Assembly (NCBI RefSeq): GCF_029167105.1
Contig: NZ_JARFML010000003.1
Span: 248,001 to 312,000, forward strand
Direction: 5' to 3'
Length of the DNA: 64,000 bases
Source: Bradyrhizobium yuanmingense
GTDB taxonomy: Bacteria > Pseudomonadota > Alphaproteobacteria > Rhizobiales > Xanthobacteraceae
The number at the start of each line of letters is the position of its first letter. Position 1 is the stretch's first letter. The notes below the pieces were generated by a model. The model made no database searches, had not been told where the DNA came from, and saw only the letters and a list, made by a program, of their open reading frames with translations. Shown one piece after another: positions 29,695 to 38,505 of this stretch. Made by a program: the position numbers and the translations under genes.

Positions 29695-31796
29695 GCGCAA
29701 TGGACCCGACCGAGATCTTCCGACAAGAAGCCAGCGAGCTGTTCGAAGTTCTCGAAGGGGCCCTGCTCGATCTCGGCCAGCGTCCCGACGATCGCGAACT
29801 GGTCGATTCCGCCTTCCGCGCCCTGCACACGATCAAGGGCTCGGGCGCCATGTTCGGCTTCGACAAGGTCGCCTCCTTCACCCACGAATTCGAAACCGCC
29901 TTCGACCGCGTCCGCAAGGGCGAGATCAAACCGACGCAGCAGCTGATCTCGGTCGCGCTCGCCGCCAAGGACTACATCCGCGCCTTGATCGAAGATCCGC
30001 AGTCGACCGACGACATCATCGGCGAAGCCATCCTCGACGACCTCAGGCGCTTCGTGTCGTCGGACCAGCCTTACGGCCCGGTTGCCGAGGTCGCCGAGGC
30101 GCCGCCGCTGGCACCCAGCGAGAGCAGGCAGGCCGGCTGGCACCTCTACATCGAGTTCGAATCCCATATCCTGCGCAACGGCTCGAACCCGCTCGACCTG
30201 TTGGAGGACCTTTGCAAGCTCGGCCCCTGCTTCGTCGTCCCCGTCACCGATGGCATCCCCTTCCTCGACGAGATGGACCCGGAAGACTGTTATCTGAAGT
30301 GGGACGTCAAGCTGCACGCTGCCTGCGACAAGGACGCGATCGACGACGTCTTCATGTTCGTTCAGGACGAGATGAGGCTGACGCTCTCGCCCCTCGAGCA
30401 GGTCGAAGCGCCTGCGCCGGCGCCTTTGTTCCAACTCCTCGACGAAGAGCCGGCCCCGCCGGTCGAGACGGTTGCGCAAGTGGTGGAATCGGCTGCCCCC
30501 GTCGCGGCGCCTCCCGCTGCACAACCCGAGCGCAAGGCTGAAGTTGCAAGCGAACCGAAGTCCGACATCAAGCTCGAGACGGCGCCCGTGCGCCGGGAGG
30601 ATGCCAAGCAGGAACGGGGCATCGCCACCGTCCGCGTCCAGGCCGAGCGCCTCGATGAGCTGATGGACCGCGTCGGCGAGCTCGTCATCGCCCAGGCGCG
30701 GCTGACCCAGCTCGCGTCGACCGGCTCGGACCTTTCGATCAAGATGATCGCCGAGGAAATCGAGCGGCTTGCATCCTCCTTGCGCGACACCACGATGGGC
30801 GCGCGCATGGTGCCGATCGGCTCGCTGTTCGGCCGCTTCCGCCGCCTCGTGCACGATCTGTCGCGCGATCTCTCGAAGCCGGTCGAATTCGTCACCTCCG
30901 GCGAAGACACCGAGCTCGACAAGACCATGATCGAGTGCCTGGCCGACCCGCTGGTGCACCTGATCCGCAATGCCATCGACCACGGCATCGAGGACACCGC
31001 GACGCGCGCTGCCAATGGCAAGATTGAGCAGGGCCGCATCGAGCTCGCCGCCGTGCATTCCGGCGCCCAGGTGCTGGTCACCGTGAAGGACAACGGCGGC
31101 GGTCTCAACACCGCACGCATTCGTGCGAAGGCGGAAGAGCAGGGGCTGATCGCAGCCGGCGCCGTGCTGAGCGACCACGATATCCACCAATTCCTGTTCC
31201 ACCCGGGCTTCTCGACCGCGCAGACGATCTCGGCGTTGTCGGGCCGCGGCGTCGGCATGGACGTGGTCAAGCGCACCATCGAGAACATGCGCGGCTCGAT
31301 CGACCTGTCGACCCGGCCGGGCCAGGGCACCATTGTGACGCTGCGTCTGCCGCTCACGCTTGCGATCATCGAGGGCCTCCTGATCCGGGTCGGCGAAGGC
31401 CGCTACATCATCCCGCTGTCGGCGGTGGAGGAATGCATCGAGCTGACCGCCGAGGACGAACGCTCCCGCGGCCGCAATTTCCTCAACGTGCGCGGCAATC
31501 TCGTGCCCTTCCTCCGGTTGCGCGAGATCATGACCGCCTCCGGCGTGCCCGATCAGCACCAGAAGACGATCATCATCTCGACCGGCGAGACCCACGTCGG
31601 TCTGGTCGCCGACCAGATCATCGGCAACCACCAGACCGTGATCAAGTCGCTGTCCAAGCTGCACTCCGACGTCACCATCTTCTCCGGCGCGACGATTCTG
31701 GGTGACGGCACGGCGGCGCTGATCCTCGACGTCGCGCAGCTCGTCGCGCTGGCCCAGTCGAAGGTCGAGAAGCAGCATATCAGCGAGGCGGCGTGA
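29691..31796 (+). CDS. cheA: Chemotaxis histidine kinase CheA
   Basis: 701 aa with all expected parts. The HPt domain carries the phosphorylated H46 (FRALHTIKGSGAMFG). A P2-like region follows (about 140-230), then a Pro/Ala-rich linker (about 235-305), the dimerisation helices (RLDELMDRVGELVIAQARL), the HATPase domain with the N box LIRNAIDHGIED, DNGGGLN and SGRGVGMDVVK, and the CheW-like P5 domain from about 560. It passes phosphate to CheY and CheB under receptor control. The start at 29691 overlaps the cheY stop; the stop overlaps the cheW start. Confidence 0.97.
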   Translation: MSAMDPTEIFRQEASELFEVLEGALLDLGQRPDDRELVDSAFRALHTIKGSGAMFGFDKVASFTHEFETAFDRVRKGEIKPTQQLISVALAAKDYIRALIEDPQSTDDIIGEAILDDLRRFVSSDQPYGPVAEVAEAPPLAPSESRQAGWHLYIEFESHILRNGSNPLDLLEDLCKLGPCFVVPVTDGIPFLDEMDPEDCYLKWDVKLHAACDKDAIDDVFMFVQDEMRLTLSPLEQVEAPAPAPLFQLLDEEPAPPVETVAQVVESAAPVAAPPAAQPERKAEVASEPKSDIKLETAPVRREDAKQERGIATVRVQAERLDELMDRVGELVIAQARLTQLASTGSDLSIKMIAEEIERLASSLRDTTMGARMVPIGSLFGRFRRLVHDLSRDLSKPVEFVTSGEDTELDKTMIECLADPLVHLIRNAIDHGIEDTATRAANGKIEQGRIELAAVHSGAQVLVTVKDNGGGLNTARIRAKAEEQGLIAAGAVLSDHDIHQFLFHPGFSTAQTISALSGRGVGMDVVKRTIENMRGSIDLSTRPGQGTIVTLRLPLTLAIIEGLLIRVGEGRYIIPLSAVEECIELTAEDERSRGRNFLNVRGNLVPFLRLREIMTASGVPDQHQKTIIISTGETHVGLVADQIIGNHQTVIKSLSKLHSDVTIFSGATILGDGTAALILDVAQLVALAQSKVEKQHISEAA

Positions 31797-32257
31797 TGAA
31801 CGGTGGTTTGGCGGGTGAGCATCAGTCCGGCGCGATGCAGGTCGTGATGATCGGCCTCGGCGAGGAGAAGTTCGCGCTCGACGCCGGTCTCGTGCGCGAG
31901 ATCATCGATCCCGTCCCGGCGACCAGGGTGGCGGGCGCGCGCGCCTTCGTTCCGAGCGTGATCAATGTGCGCGGCAACGTCATTCCGCTCGCCGACCTGC
32001 GCATTCGCTTCGGCATGCCGCAGCTCGACAACTCGGCCGACACGCGCATCGTCGTCATCGAGCTCGAGCTGGACGGAGAGCCGGTTCTGGTCGGCGTCAC
32101 CGCCGACAAGGTCTATGAGGTCACGGAGATCTCGCAGACCGACGTGCAGCAGACGCCGCGCGTCGGCATGCACTGGAAGCCGGAATTCATCCGCTTCATC
32201 GCGAAGTGGCGCGAAGAGTTCGTCATCGTACCGAACATGGAACGCATTCTGAATTGA
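31796..32257 (+). CDS. cheW: CheW coupling protein 1
   Basis: 153 aa from the ATG at 31796, which shares one base with the cheA stop; a GTG at 31793 would overlap by four. Two-lobed SH3-like CheW fold: VVMIGLGEEKFALDAGLVREI, VINVRGNVIPLADLRIRFG, VTADKVYEVTEI. It links CheA to receptors. A second, divergent cheW lies 1.8 kb downstream between the two mcp genes, so each receptor gene directly follows a cheW. Confidence 0.93.
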   Translation: MNGGLAGEHQSGAMQVVMIGLGEEKFALDAGLVREIIDPVPATRVAGARAFVPSVINVRGNVIPLADLRIRFGMPQLDNSADTRIVVIELELDGEPVLVGVTADKVYEVTEISQTDVQQTPRVGMHWKPEFIRFIAKWREEFVIVPNMERILN

Positions 32258-32261
32258 GGTC

Positions 32262-32279
32262 AGGTCTCGGGCGAGACCT
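32262..32279 (+). promoter_or_regulatory. Intercistronic hairpin, cheW1-mcp1
   Basis: AGGTCTCG-GG-CGAGACCT, a perfect 8-bp inverted repeat (in practice a 7-bp stem with a 4-base loop) five bases after the cheW stop. No T-run follows, so it is more likely an RNA-processing or stability element than a terminator. Confidence 0.55.
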
Positions 32280-32295
32280 TCGGTAGGGGCTGGAA

Positions 32296-33993
32296 ATGAG
32301 ATTCACCGTTAAGGCAAAGCTTGCCAGTGCATTCGGCGTGGTCCTGTTGCTCTCGATGGCGGCGGGCGGTCTGGCTTACGTGAAGCTGAGCGAGATGATC
32401 GACATCGCGGACAGCCTGGTATCACGCTCTGGGCGGATGGAACGCGCGGCGGAGATCGAGAAGGGAATCTTGCTCCAGGTTCGCGCCGAGAAGAACCTCA
32501 TTCTGGCACCCGAAAGCGAAGCGGATCGCTATATCGCCGAAATCGCCAAGCAGCGCGAGGTGCTTCTCAAGCTGAAGGATGAGATCCACGCTGCGGCCTC
32601 ACCCGAAGGTAAGAAATTGCTTGAGCGTTTCGGCGTCGCCTATGCGCACATGAACGCGGTTCAGGATGAAGCGCTCAAGACCGCACGGACCGACAGGGCG
32701 AAGGCAGCCGAGCGCTCCATGGCCGAGGTTCGCAAGGCTCTCGACGAAGCAATGGAAGCTGCCGACGCATACATTGTGAACTCGAGGAAGAACATGGCCA
32801 GTCAGGCCGCCCAGGCGCACGCCGATGGCGATCGGGCCCACCTCATGCTGATAGCTTTCGTCGTTGCCTCGCTCGCGATCGGACTGGTTGCGGCAATCTG
32901 GATCTCGATCAGCATCTCCCGTGGTCTCGGCCGGGCGGTCGGGCTCGCCGGCTCGGTCGCCGCAGGCGATCTCACCCAGACGATCAAGGTCTCCAGTAAC
33001 GACGAGATCGGCGATCTCACCAAGTCGCTGAATGCGATGGTCGAGAACCTCCGTCGAATCGTCTCCGAGGCGCTCACAGCGGCGCAGAACGTCTCCGCCG
33101 GCAGCCAGGAGCTCTCGGCAAGCGCCGAGCAGCTGTCGCAGGGCGCGACCGAGCAGGCCTCCTCGGCGGAAGAGGCCTCGTCCTCGATGGAGGAGATGGC
33201 GTCCAACGTCAAGCAGAACGCCGACAACGCCAAACAGACCGAGAAGATCGCGGGTCAGTCGGCGAAGGACGCGGAAGTCAGCGGCGCTGCGGTGAGCCGC
33301 GCGGTTGAGGCCATGCAGACGATCGCCGAGAAGATCACGATCGTGCAGGAGATCGCGCGCCAGACCGACCTGCTCGCGCTCAACGCCGCCGTCGAGGCCG
33401 CCCGCGCCGGCGAGCACGGCAAGGGCTTTGCCGTCGTCGCCTCCGAGGTGCGCAAGCTTGCCGAACGCAGCCAGGCCGCGGCCGCCGAGATCGGCACGTT
33501 GTCGACGGAGAGCGTGAAGGTCGCGCAGGAGGCGGGACAAATGCTGTCCAAGCTCGTGCCCGACATCAAGAAGACCGCCGAATTGGTCCAGGAGATCACC
33601 GCGGCCTGCCGCGAGCAGGACGTCGGCTCGGCCCAGATCAACCAGGCCATCCAGCAGCTCGACAAGGTCGGCCAGCAGAACGCCAGCGCCTCCGAGCAGG
33701 TGTCCTCGACCTCCGAGGAGCTCGCTTCGCAAGCCGAGCAACTCCAGTCCACCATCTCGTTCTTCCGGATCGAGCATTCCGGGCGGGACGAAGCGGCGAC
33801 GCCCGCGCCGATCGACCGCGCCGTCAGCCAGCTCAGGGCCAAAGCCGCGCACATGGCGGCGGCGGATCGCAGCACCAGGAAGCCGGCCCCGGTTCGCAAA
33901 CCGGCTCGCGCGATGAAGGTCGCCGGCGGCGGCGGTTTCGCCTTCGACATGCATGACGGCGAGGACGAGCGCGACGCCGAGTTCCAACGCTGA
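32296..33993 (+). CDS. Methyl-accepting chemotaxis protein 1
   Basis: 565 aa. Helix 1 (about 8-30), a periplasmic four-helix-bundle-like sensor (about 31-180), helix 2 (about 183-208), a HAMP domain ([18 protein letters not shown]), then a cytoplasmic coiled coil with the signalling tip [20 protein letters not shown]. Methylation-type Gln/Glu-rich stretches flank it. The last 30 residues leave the coiled coil and end in a glycine-rich linker and the tail [20 protein letters not shown], then QR. Its cytoplasmic part is nearly identical to that of the second MCP, so they are recent paralogues with different sensors. The ATG at 32296 follows GGTAGGGGC. Confidence 0.93.
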   Translation: MRFTVKAKLASAFGVVLLLSMAAGGLAYVKLSEMIDIADSLVSRSGRMERAAEIEKGILLQVRAEKNLILAPESEADRYIAEIAKQREVLLKLKDEIHAAASPEGKKLLERFGVAYAHMNAVQDEALKTARTDRAKAAERSMAEVRKALDEAMEAADAYIVNSRKNMASQAAQAHADGDRAHLMLIAFVVASLAIGLVAAIWISISISRGLGRAVGLAGSVAAGDLTQTIKVSSNDEIGDLTKSLNAMVENLRRIVSEALTAAQNVSAGSQELSASAEQLSQGATEQASSAEEASSSMEEMASNVKQNADNAKQTEKIAGQSAKDAEVSGAAVSRAVEAMQTIAEKITIVQEIARQTDLLALNAAVEAARAGEHGKGFAVVASEVRKLAERSQAAAAEIGTLSTESVKVAQEAGQMLSKLVPDIKKTAELVQEITAACREQDVGSAQINQAIQQLDKVGQQNASASEQVSSTSEELASQAEQLQSTISFFRIEHSGRDEAATPAPIDRAVSQLRAKAAHMAAADRSTRKPAPVRKPARAMKVAGGGGFAFDMHDGEDERDAEFQR

Positions 33994-33999
33994 TCAGCC

Positions 34000-34021
34000 G
34001 GTCCGGCCCCTAAGCCGGACC
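34000..34021 (+). promoter_or_regulatory. Intercistronic hairpin, mcp1-cheW2
   Basis: A perfect 8-bp stem (GGTCCGGC / GCCGGACC) with a 6-base loop, seven bases after the mcp1 stop, followed by a moderately T-rich stretch (CATTCATTTCC). It may attenuate or protect the upstream message. Confidence 0.6.
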
Positions 34022-34059
34022 GCATTCATTTCCAAACCCCCGGATCCCTGGACTGCATC

Positions 34060-34542
34060 ATGGCCGCAACTTCGCAATATCTGACGCTCGGGCTCGCCGG
34101 CGAGACGTTCGGCATCAGCATCCGCAATGTCCGTGAGATCCTCGACATGCGGCCGATCTCGCGGCTTCCGCACGCCCCGAGCTTCCTGCTCGGCATGATC
34201 GACGTGCGCGGCAGCGGCTATCCGATTGTCGACCTCCGGACCAAGCTCGGCCTGCCGAGCGTGGCCGCCACGGAAGCCACCCGCATCATCATCCTCGACG
34301 TGCCGATGAAGGATCGCCTGGTCGGCGTCGGCTTCGTCGCCGATTGCGTATTCGAGGTCACCGACATCGACGAGCAGGCGATCGAGCCGGTGCCGGAAGT
34401 CGGTGGGAAATGGCAGTCCGACTATGCAGCCGGCATCGGCCGCAAGGGCGAGAAGTTCGTCGTGATCTTCGATCTGGCCAAGCTGATGGCCAACGAGGAG
34501 ATTCCCGGCCGGGCCGGCGCGGAGGCCCCGCGGGCCGCCTGA
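34060..34542 (+). CDS. cheW: CheW coupling protein 2
   Basis: 160 aa. Complete CheW fold: YLTLGLAGETFGISIRNVREIL, GMIDVRGSGYPIVDLRTKLGL and VGFVADCVFEVTDIDEQAI. It differs from the first CheW at many positions, including a Cys in the third segment and a charged, alanine-rich C-terminal tail. It lies 66 bases after mcp1 and 54 bases before mcp2. The ribosome site is weak. Having two CheW proteins in one operon suggests different receptor preferences; this is inference. Confidence 0.92.
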   Translation: MAATSQYLTLGLAGETFGISIRNVREILDMRPISRLPHAPSFLLGMIDVRGSGYPIVDLRTKLGLPSVAATEATRIIILDVPMKDRLVGVGFVADCVFEVTDIDEQAIEPVPEVGGKWQSDYAAGIGRKGEKFVVIFDLAKLMANEEIPGRAGAEAPRAA

Positions 34543-34596
34543 GTTCTAGTGCGAAGCGTTGCAGATCGTAAGCACCCACAATCAATGAGACAGAAA

Positions 34597-36402
34597 ATGA
34601 GATTCACCGTCAAATCCAAGCTAGCGAGCGCCTTCGGCGTGGTCATCGCGCTGTCCATGACCGCTGGTGCGGTCGGCTACATCAAATTGTCCGAGATGAT
34701 CGCGACCGCCGACCAGCTGGTCAGCCGCTCCAATCGCATTGAGAGGGCTGCCGAACTCAAGGAGGGCGTGCTGTTCCTGTTGCGCGACGAGAAGAACGCG
34801 ATCCTCGCCGCGACCGACGCGGAGAGTGACGAGATCGCCGCTGGTCTCGTCAAGACCCGCGAAGCGATCACCAAGTCCAAGGACGAAATCTACTCCGCCG
34901 CGAGCGAAGGCGGAAAGAAGCTGATCGATAGGTTCTCGGCGGCATTGGGCAGGATGAATGCGTTCCAGGACGAGACAATCAGGCTGGCCCGCACCGACAA
35001 GGCGAAGGCCCTCGAGCGCTCGATGCGCGAAGGGCGCAGGTTGGTCGAAGATGCGCTGGAGAGCGTTGACGGCTACATCAAGTACGCGAAGAAGAACATG
35101 GCCGACCAGGCGGAGCAGTCAAAGCAGGACGGCGTGCGAGCCGAGATGCTGCTGATCAGCCTGGTCATCGCCTCGCTTCTGATCGCGGTCGCTTCCGCGA
35201 CGTGGATCGCCGTCAATATCAGCCGCGGGTTGGCCCGTGCAGTCGGTCTTGCCAATGCGGTGGCGGTCGGCGACCTCAGCCAGAAGATCGCCGTGTCCAG
35301 CAATGACGAACTCGGCGATCTCGTGTCATCTCTCAACGCGATGACCGCCAACCTGAATGCCACCGCCGCGATCGCCAACGAGATCGCGCAAGGCAACCTG
35401 ACCGTGGAAGCCAGGCCGCTGTCGGACAAGGACACGCTGGGCCTCGCGCTGGAACGCATGATCGAGAAGCTTCGCCACATTGTGTCAGAAGCTCTCACCG
35501 CGGCGCAGAACGTCTCGGCCGGCAGCCAGGAACTGTCCGCCAGCGCCGAGCAGCTCTCGCAAGGCGCGACCGAGCAGGCTTCGTCCGCAGAGGAGGCCTC
35601 CTCCTCGATGGAGGAGATGGCTGCGAACGTGAAGCAAAACGCCGACAACGCCAGCCAGACCGAGAAGATCGCTGCGCAGTCCGCCAAGGATGCGGAAGCT
35701 TCCGGTGCTGCGGTCGGCCGCGCCGTCAACGCGATGCAGACCATCGCCGAGAAGATCACGATCGTCCAGGAGATCGCGCGCCAGACCGATCTGCTCGCGC
35801 TCAACGCGGCCGTGGAAGCCGCACGCGCAGGCGAGCACGGCAAGGGCTTTGCGGTGGTCGCCTCCGAAGTGCGCAAGCTCGCCGAACGCAGCCAGGCGGC
35901 TGCGGCCGAGATCGGCACGCTGTCGACCGACACCGTCAAGGTGGCACAGGAGGCCGGCGCCATGCTCTCCAAGCTCGTTCCGGACATCAAGAAGACGGCC
36001 GAGCTCGTCGAAGAGATTACCGCAGCCTGCCGCGAACAGGACGTTGGCTCGGCCCAGATCAACCAGGCGATCCAGCAGCTCGACAAGGTCGGCCAGCAGA
36101 ACGCCAGCGCATCCGAGCAGGTGTCCTCGACTTCCGAGGAGCTCGCCTCGCAGGCCGAGCAGCTGCAGTCGACCATCGCCTTTTTCCGCATCGAGCAGGG
36201 CGCAAAGAGCCAGGCCGCCGCGCCGATCGACCGCGCGGTCAACCAGCTGCGTGCCAAGGCGGCCACCATGGCAGCCGCCGAACGTCCGGCGAAGAAGCCG
36301 CAGGCCAAGCCGGCGCGCGCCGTGAAAGCTGCCGGTGGCGGCGGTTTCGCCTTCGACCTGAATGACGGCGAGGACGATCGCGACGCCGATTTCCAGCGCT
36401 GA
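34597..36402 (+). CDS. Methyl-accepting chemotaxis protein 2, tandem HAMP form
   Basis: 601 aa from the ATG at 34597, chosen because [16 protein letters not shown] aligns with the start of MCP 1 ([16 protein letters not shown]); an ATG at 34585 is also in frame. Same plan as MCP 1, but 36 residues longer: after the first HAMP segment it has a second one ([19 protein letters not shown]) before the coiled coil. The periplasmic domain is diverged while the tip [20 protein letters not shown] and most of the coiled coil are unchanged. The C-terminal tail [20 protein letters not shown], then QR, matches MCP 1 at most positions, as expected if it docks something. Confidence 0.92.
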   Translation: MRFTVKSKLASAFGVVIALSMTAGAVGYIKLSEMIATADQLVSRSNRIERAAELKEGVLFLLRDEKNAILAATDAESDEIAAGLVKTREAITKSKDEIYSAASEGGKKLIDRFSAALGRMNAFQDETIRLARTDKAKALERSMREGRRLVEDALESVDGYIKYAKKNMADQAEQSKQDGVRAEMLLISLVIASLLIAVASATWIAVNISRGLARAVGLANAVAVGDLSQKIAVSSNDELGDLVSSLNAMTANLNATAAIANEIAQGNLTVEARPLSDKDTLGLALERMIEKLRHIVSEALTAAQNVSAGSQELSASAEQLSQGATEQASSAEEASSSMEEMAANVKQNADNASQTEKIAAQSAKDAEASGAAVGRAVNAMQTIAEKITIVQEIARQTDLLALNAAVEAARAGEHGKGFAVVASEVRKLAERSQAAAAEIGTLSTDTVKVAQEAGAMLSKLVPDIKKTAELVEEITAACREQDVGSAQINQAIQQLDKVGQQNASASEQVSSTSEELASQAEQLQSTIAFFRIEQGAKSQAAAPIDRAVNQLRAKAATMAAAERPAKKPQAKPARAVKAAGGGGFAFDLNDGEDDRDADFQR

Positions 36403-36415
36403 AGTCACCAGATAA

Positions 36416-36442
36416 TCGACCCGCCTTTACGGGGCGGGTCGA
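36416..36442 (+). promoter_or_regulatory. Intercistronic hairpin, mcp2-cheR
   Basis: A perfect 10-bp stem (TCGACCCGCC / GGCGGGTCGA) with a 7-base loop, 13 bases after the mcp2 stop. It is the strongest of the three hairpins in this operon. About 100 bases without a gene follow before cheR. There is no T-run. Confidence 0.6.
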
Positions 36443-36542
36443 CCTATCGTCCGTAACGGCGTGAACGCGTGAGACGTAAGATGGCCCCAACGGCCCGACA
36501 TTCAGTGCAGGCGACGGCCATACCGGACGGGGGCATGCAGCC

Positions 36543-37397
36543 ATGATGCCCGCCCTGCAGGATACGGCCGTGCACCTGTCGGACCGCCACTTCCGGACCA
36601 TCGCCGAATTGATCGAGAGCCAGGTCGGCATCAAGCTGCCGCAGGGTAAGCGGCTGATGCTGGAGGGGCGGCTGCACAAGCGCGTGCGCGCGCTGAACTT
36701 CTCCGACCTCAACGAATATGTCGAGAACCTGTTCGAGGCGGATCATTTCGAGACCGAGCTGACCCATCTCATCGATGTGGTGACGACCAACAAGACCGAC
36801 TTTTTCCGCGAGCCGCAGCACTTCACCTTCATGCGGGACGTCGCGGTCCCCGCCTTGCTCAGATCGCACGGACGGAAAGACGCCAACCTGAAGATCTGGA
36901 GCTCGGCGAGCTCCACCGGCATGGAGGCCTACACCGCCGCGATGGTGCTGGATGACATGACGCGGAACGGCTCGCGATTCCATTACCGCATCCTCGGCAC
37001 CGACATCTCGACTGCGGTGCTGCGCCTCGCCAGGACCGCGATCTACACCCGCGACGTGCTCGCGCCGGTGCCGGAGCCGTTCGTGAAGCGCTATTTCTCG
37101 TCCTCGCGCGACAAATCGCGCGGCGAAGTGCGGATCATACCCGAGCTACGGCGCATGACGCACTTCATGAGGATGAACCTCATGGACAAGTCCTATCCCG
37201 TCGATCGCGACGTCGACATCATCTTCTGCCGCAACGTCCTGATCTATTTCGAGCGCGAGACCCAGCGCAAGGTCGTCGAGCAATTGTGCGGCCATCTGCG
37301 TCCGGGCGGCTATCTGCTGGTCGGGCATTCGGAATCGATGATTCACAGTGCCGTGCCGGGGCTGAAGCAGGTTCAGCCAACCATCTTCCAGGTCTAG
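36543..37397 (+). CDS. cheR: Chemotaxis protein methyltransferase CheR
   Basis: 284 aa, the usual CheR size. An N-terminal helical domain ([21 protein letters not shown]) precedes the SAM-dependent methyltransferase domain: [30 protein letters not shown] (SAM site), [11 protein letters not shown] and [12 protein letters not shown]. It methylates receptor glutamates, opposing CheB. The first two codons are both ATG (36543 and 36546). It lacks any TPR extension. The cheB start is 16 bases after its stop. Confidence 0.96.
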   Translation: MMPALQDTAVHLSDRHFRTIAELIESQVGIKLPQGKRLMLEGRLHKRVRALNFSDLNEYVENLFEADHFETELTHLIDVVTTNKTDFFREPQHFTFMRDVAVPALLRSHGRKDANLKIWSSASSTGMEAYTAAMVLDDMTRNGSRFHYRILGTDISTAVLRLARTAIYTRDVLAPVPEPFVKRYFSSSRDKSRGEVRIIPELRRMTHFMRMNLMDKSYPVDRDVDIIFCRNVLIYFERETQRKVVEQLCGHLRPGGYLLVGHSESMIHSAVPGLKQVQPTIFQV

Positions 37398-37413
37398 GCG
37401 GAGCGCAACCACG

Positions 37414-38505
37414 ATGCCGAGGGAGAAAGTTCGCGTTCTGATCGTGGACGATTCGGCGTCGGTGCGCCAAATCCTGCTGACGATCCTGAGTGAAGACCCC
37501 GAGATCGAGGTGATGGCGACGGCGTCCGACCCGTTCGTGGCGGCCAAGCGGCTCGAGAAGGAGCTGCCCGACGTCATCATTCTCGACCTCGAAATGCCGC
37601 GCATGGACGGCATGACTTTCCTGCGCAAGATCATGGCGCAGCATCCGATCCCGGTGATCATCTGCTCCTCTCTGACGGAAGAGGGCTCGAACGTGATGTT
37701 CGAGGCGTTCGAGGCGGGGGCGGTCGACATCGTGCCGAAGCCGAAGATCGACACGCGGCAGGCGCTGCTCGAATGCTCGACGCGGCTGCGCGAGGCCGTG
37801 AAGTCGGCGGCGCGCGCCCGGGTGCGCCCGCGGGCGGAACGCCGCGCGATCGAGAAGAAGCTGACCGCCGATGCGATCATCCCGCCGCCGGTGCCGGGCA
37901 AGGTGCGGCCGACCACGGAACGCATCGTGTGCATCGGCGCCTCGACCGGCGGCACCGAAGCGCTCAACGACGTCCTGGAGATGCTGCCGCCGCATTGTCC
38001 GCCGCTTCTCATCGTCCAGCACATGCCGGCGGGCTTCACCGCGGCCTTTGCCAAGCGGCTCGACGGCATCTGCCAGATCAGGGTCAAGGAGGCCGAGGAC
38101 GGTGAGCCGGTGCTGCCGGGCTGGGCCTATATCGCGCCCGGCGCGCGGCACATGCTGCTCCAGCGCATCGGCCTGCGCTATCAGATCGCGATCAAGGACG
38201 GGCCGCCGGTGTCCCGGCACCGCCCCTCGGTCGACGTGCTGTTCCGCTCCGCCGCCCAGCATGCCGGCGCCAACGCGCTCGGCGTGATCATGACCGGCAT
38301 GGGCGATGACGGCGCGCGCGGCATGCTGGAGATGAAGAAGCTCGGCGCCGCGACGCGCGCGCAGGATGAAGACAGCTCCGTGGTGTTCGGCATGCCCAAG
38401 GAAGCCATCGCCCATGGCGGTGTCGAGAAGGTCGTTTCGCTGCACCAGATCCCGCGCGAGATCATGCTCTGGTATCAGGCGGGACATCCTGCGGTGGCAG
38501 GCTGA
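37414..38505 (+). CDS. cheB: Chemotaxis response regulator methylesterase CheB
   Basis: 363 aa. A receiver domain with VDDSASVRQ, phospho-acceptor D58 in [11 protein letters not shown] and the Lys in IVPKPK is joined by a basic linker (about 130-165) to the methylesterase domain. The catalytic triad residues are visible in [12 protein letters not shown] (Ser), [16 protein letters not shown] (His) and [10 protein letters not shown] (Asp). It demethylates or deamidates receptors once phosphorylated by CheA. The stop overlaps by one base the start of the following unusual gene (TGATG). Confidence 0.96.
   Translation: MPREKVRVLIVDDSASVRQILLTILSEDPEIEVMATASDPFVAAKRLEKELPDVIILDLEMPRMDGMTFLRKIMAQHPIPVIICSSLTEEGSNVMFEAFEAGAVDIVPKPKIDTRQALLECSTRLREAVKSAARARVRPRAERRAIEKKLTADAIIPPPVPGKVRPTTERIVCIGASTGGTEALNDVLEMLPPHCPPLLIVQHMPAGFTAAFAKRLDGICQIRVKEAEDGEPVLPGWAYIAPGARHMLLQRIGLRYQIAIKDGPPVSRHRPSVDVLFRSAAQHAGANALGVIMTGMGDDGARGMLEMKKLGAATRAQDEDSSVVFGMPKEAIAHGGVEKVVSLHQIPREIMLWYQAGHPAVAG

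Noticed and set aside
29091..31778. An 895-codon minus-strand frame opposite cheY and cheA
   Set aside because: Low-complexity composition and no motifs; an antisense shadow of che genes that are certain.
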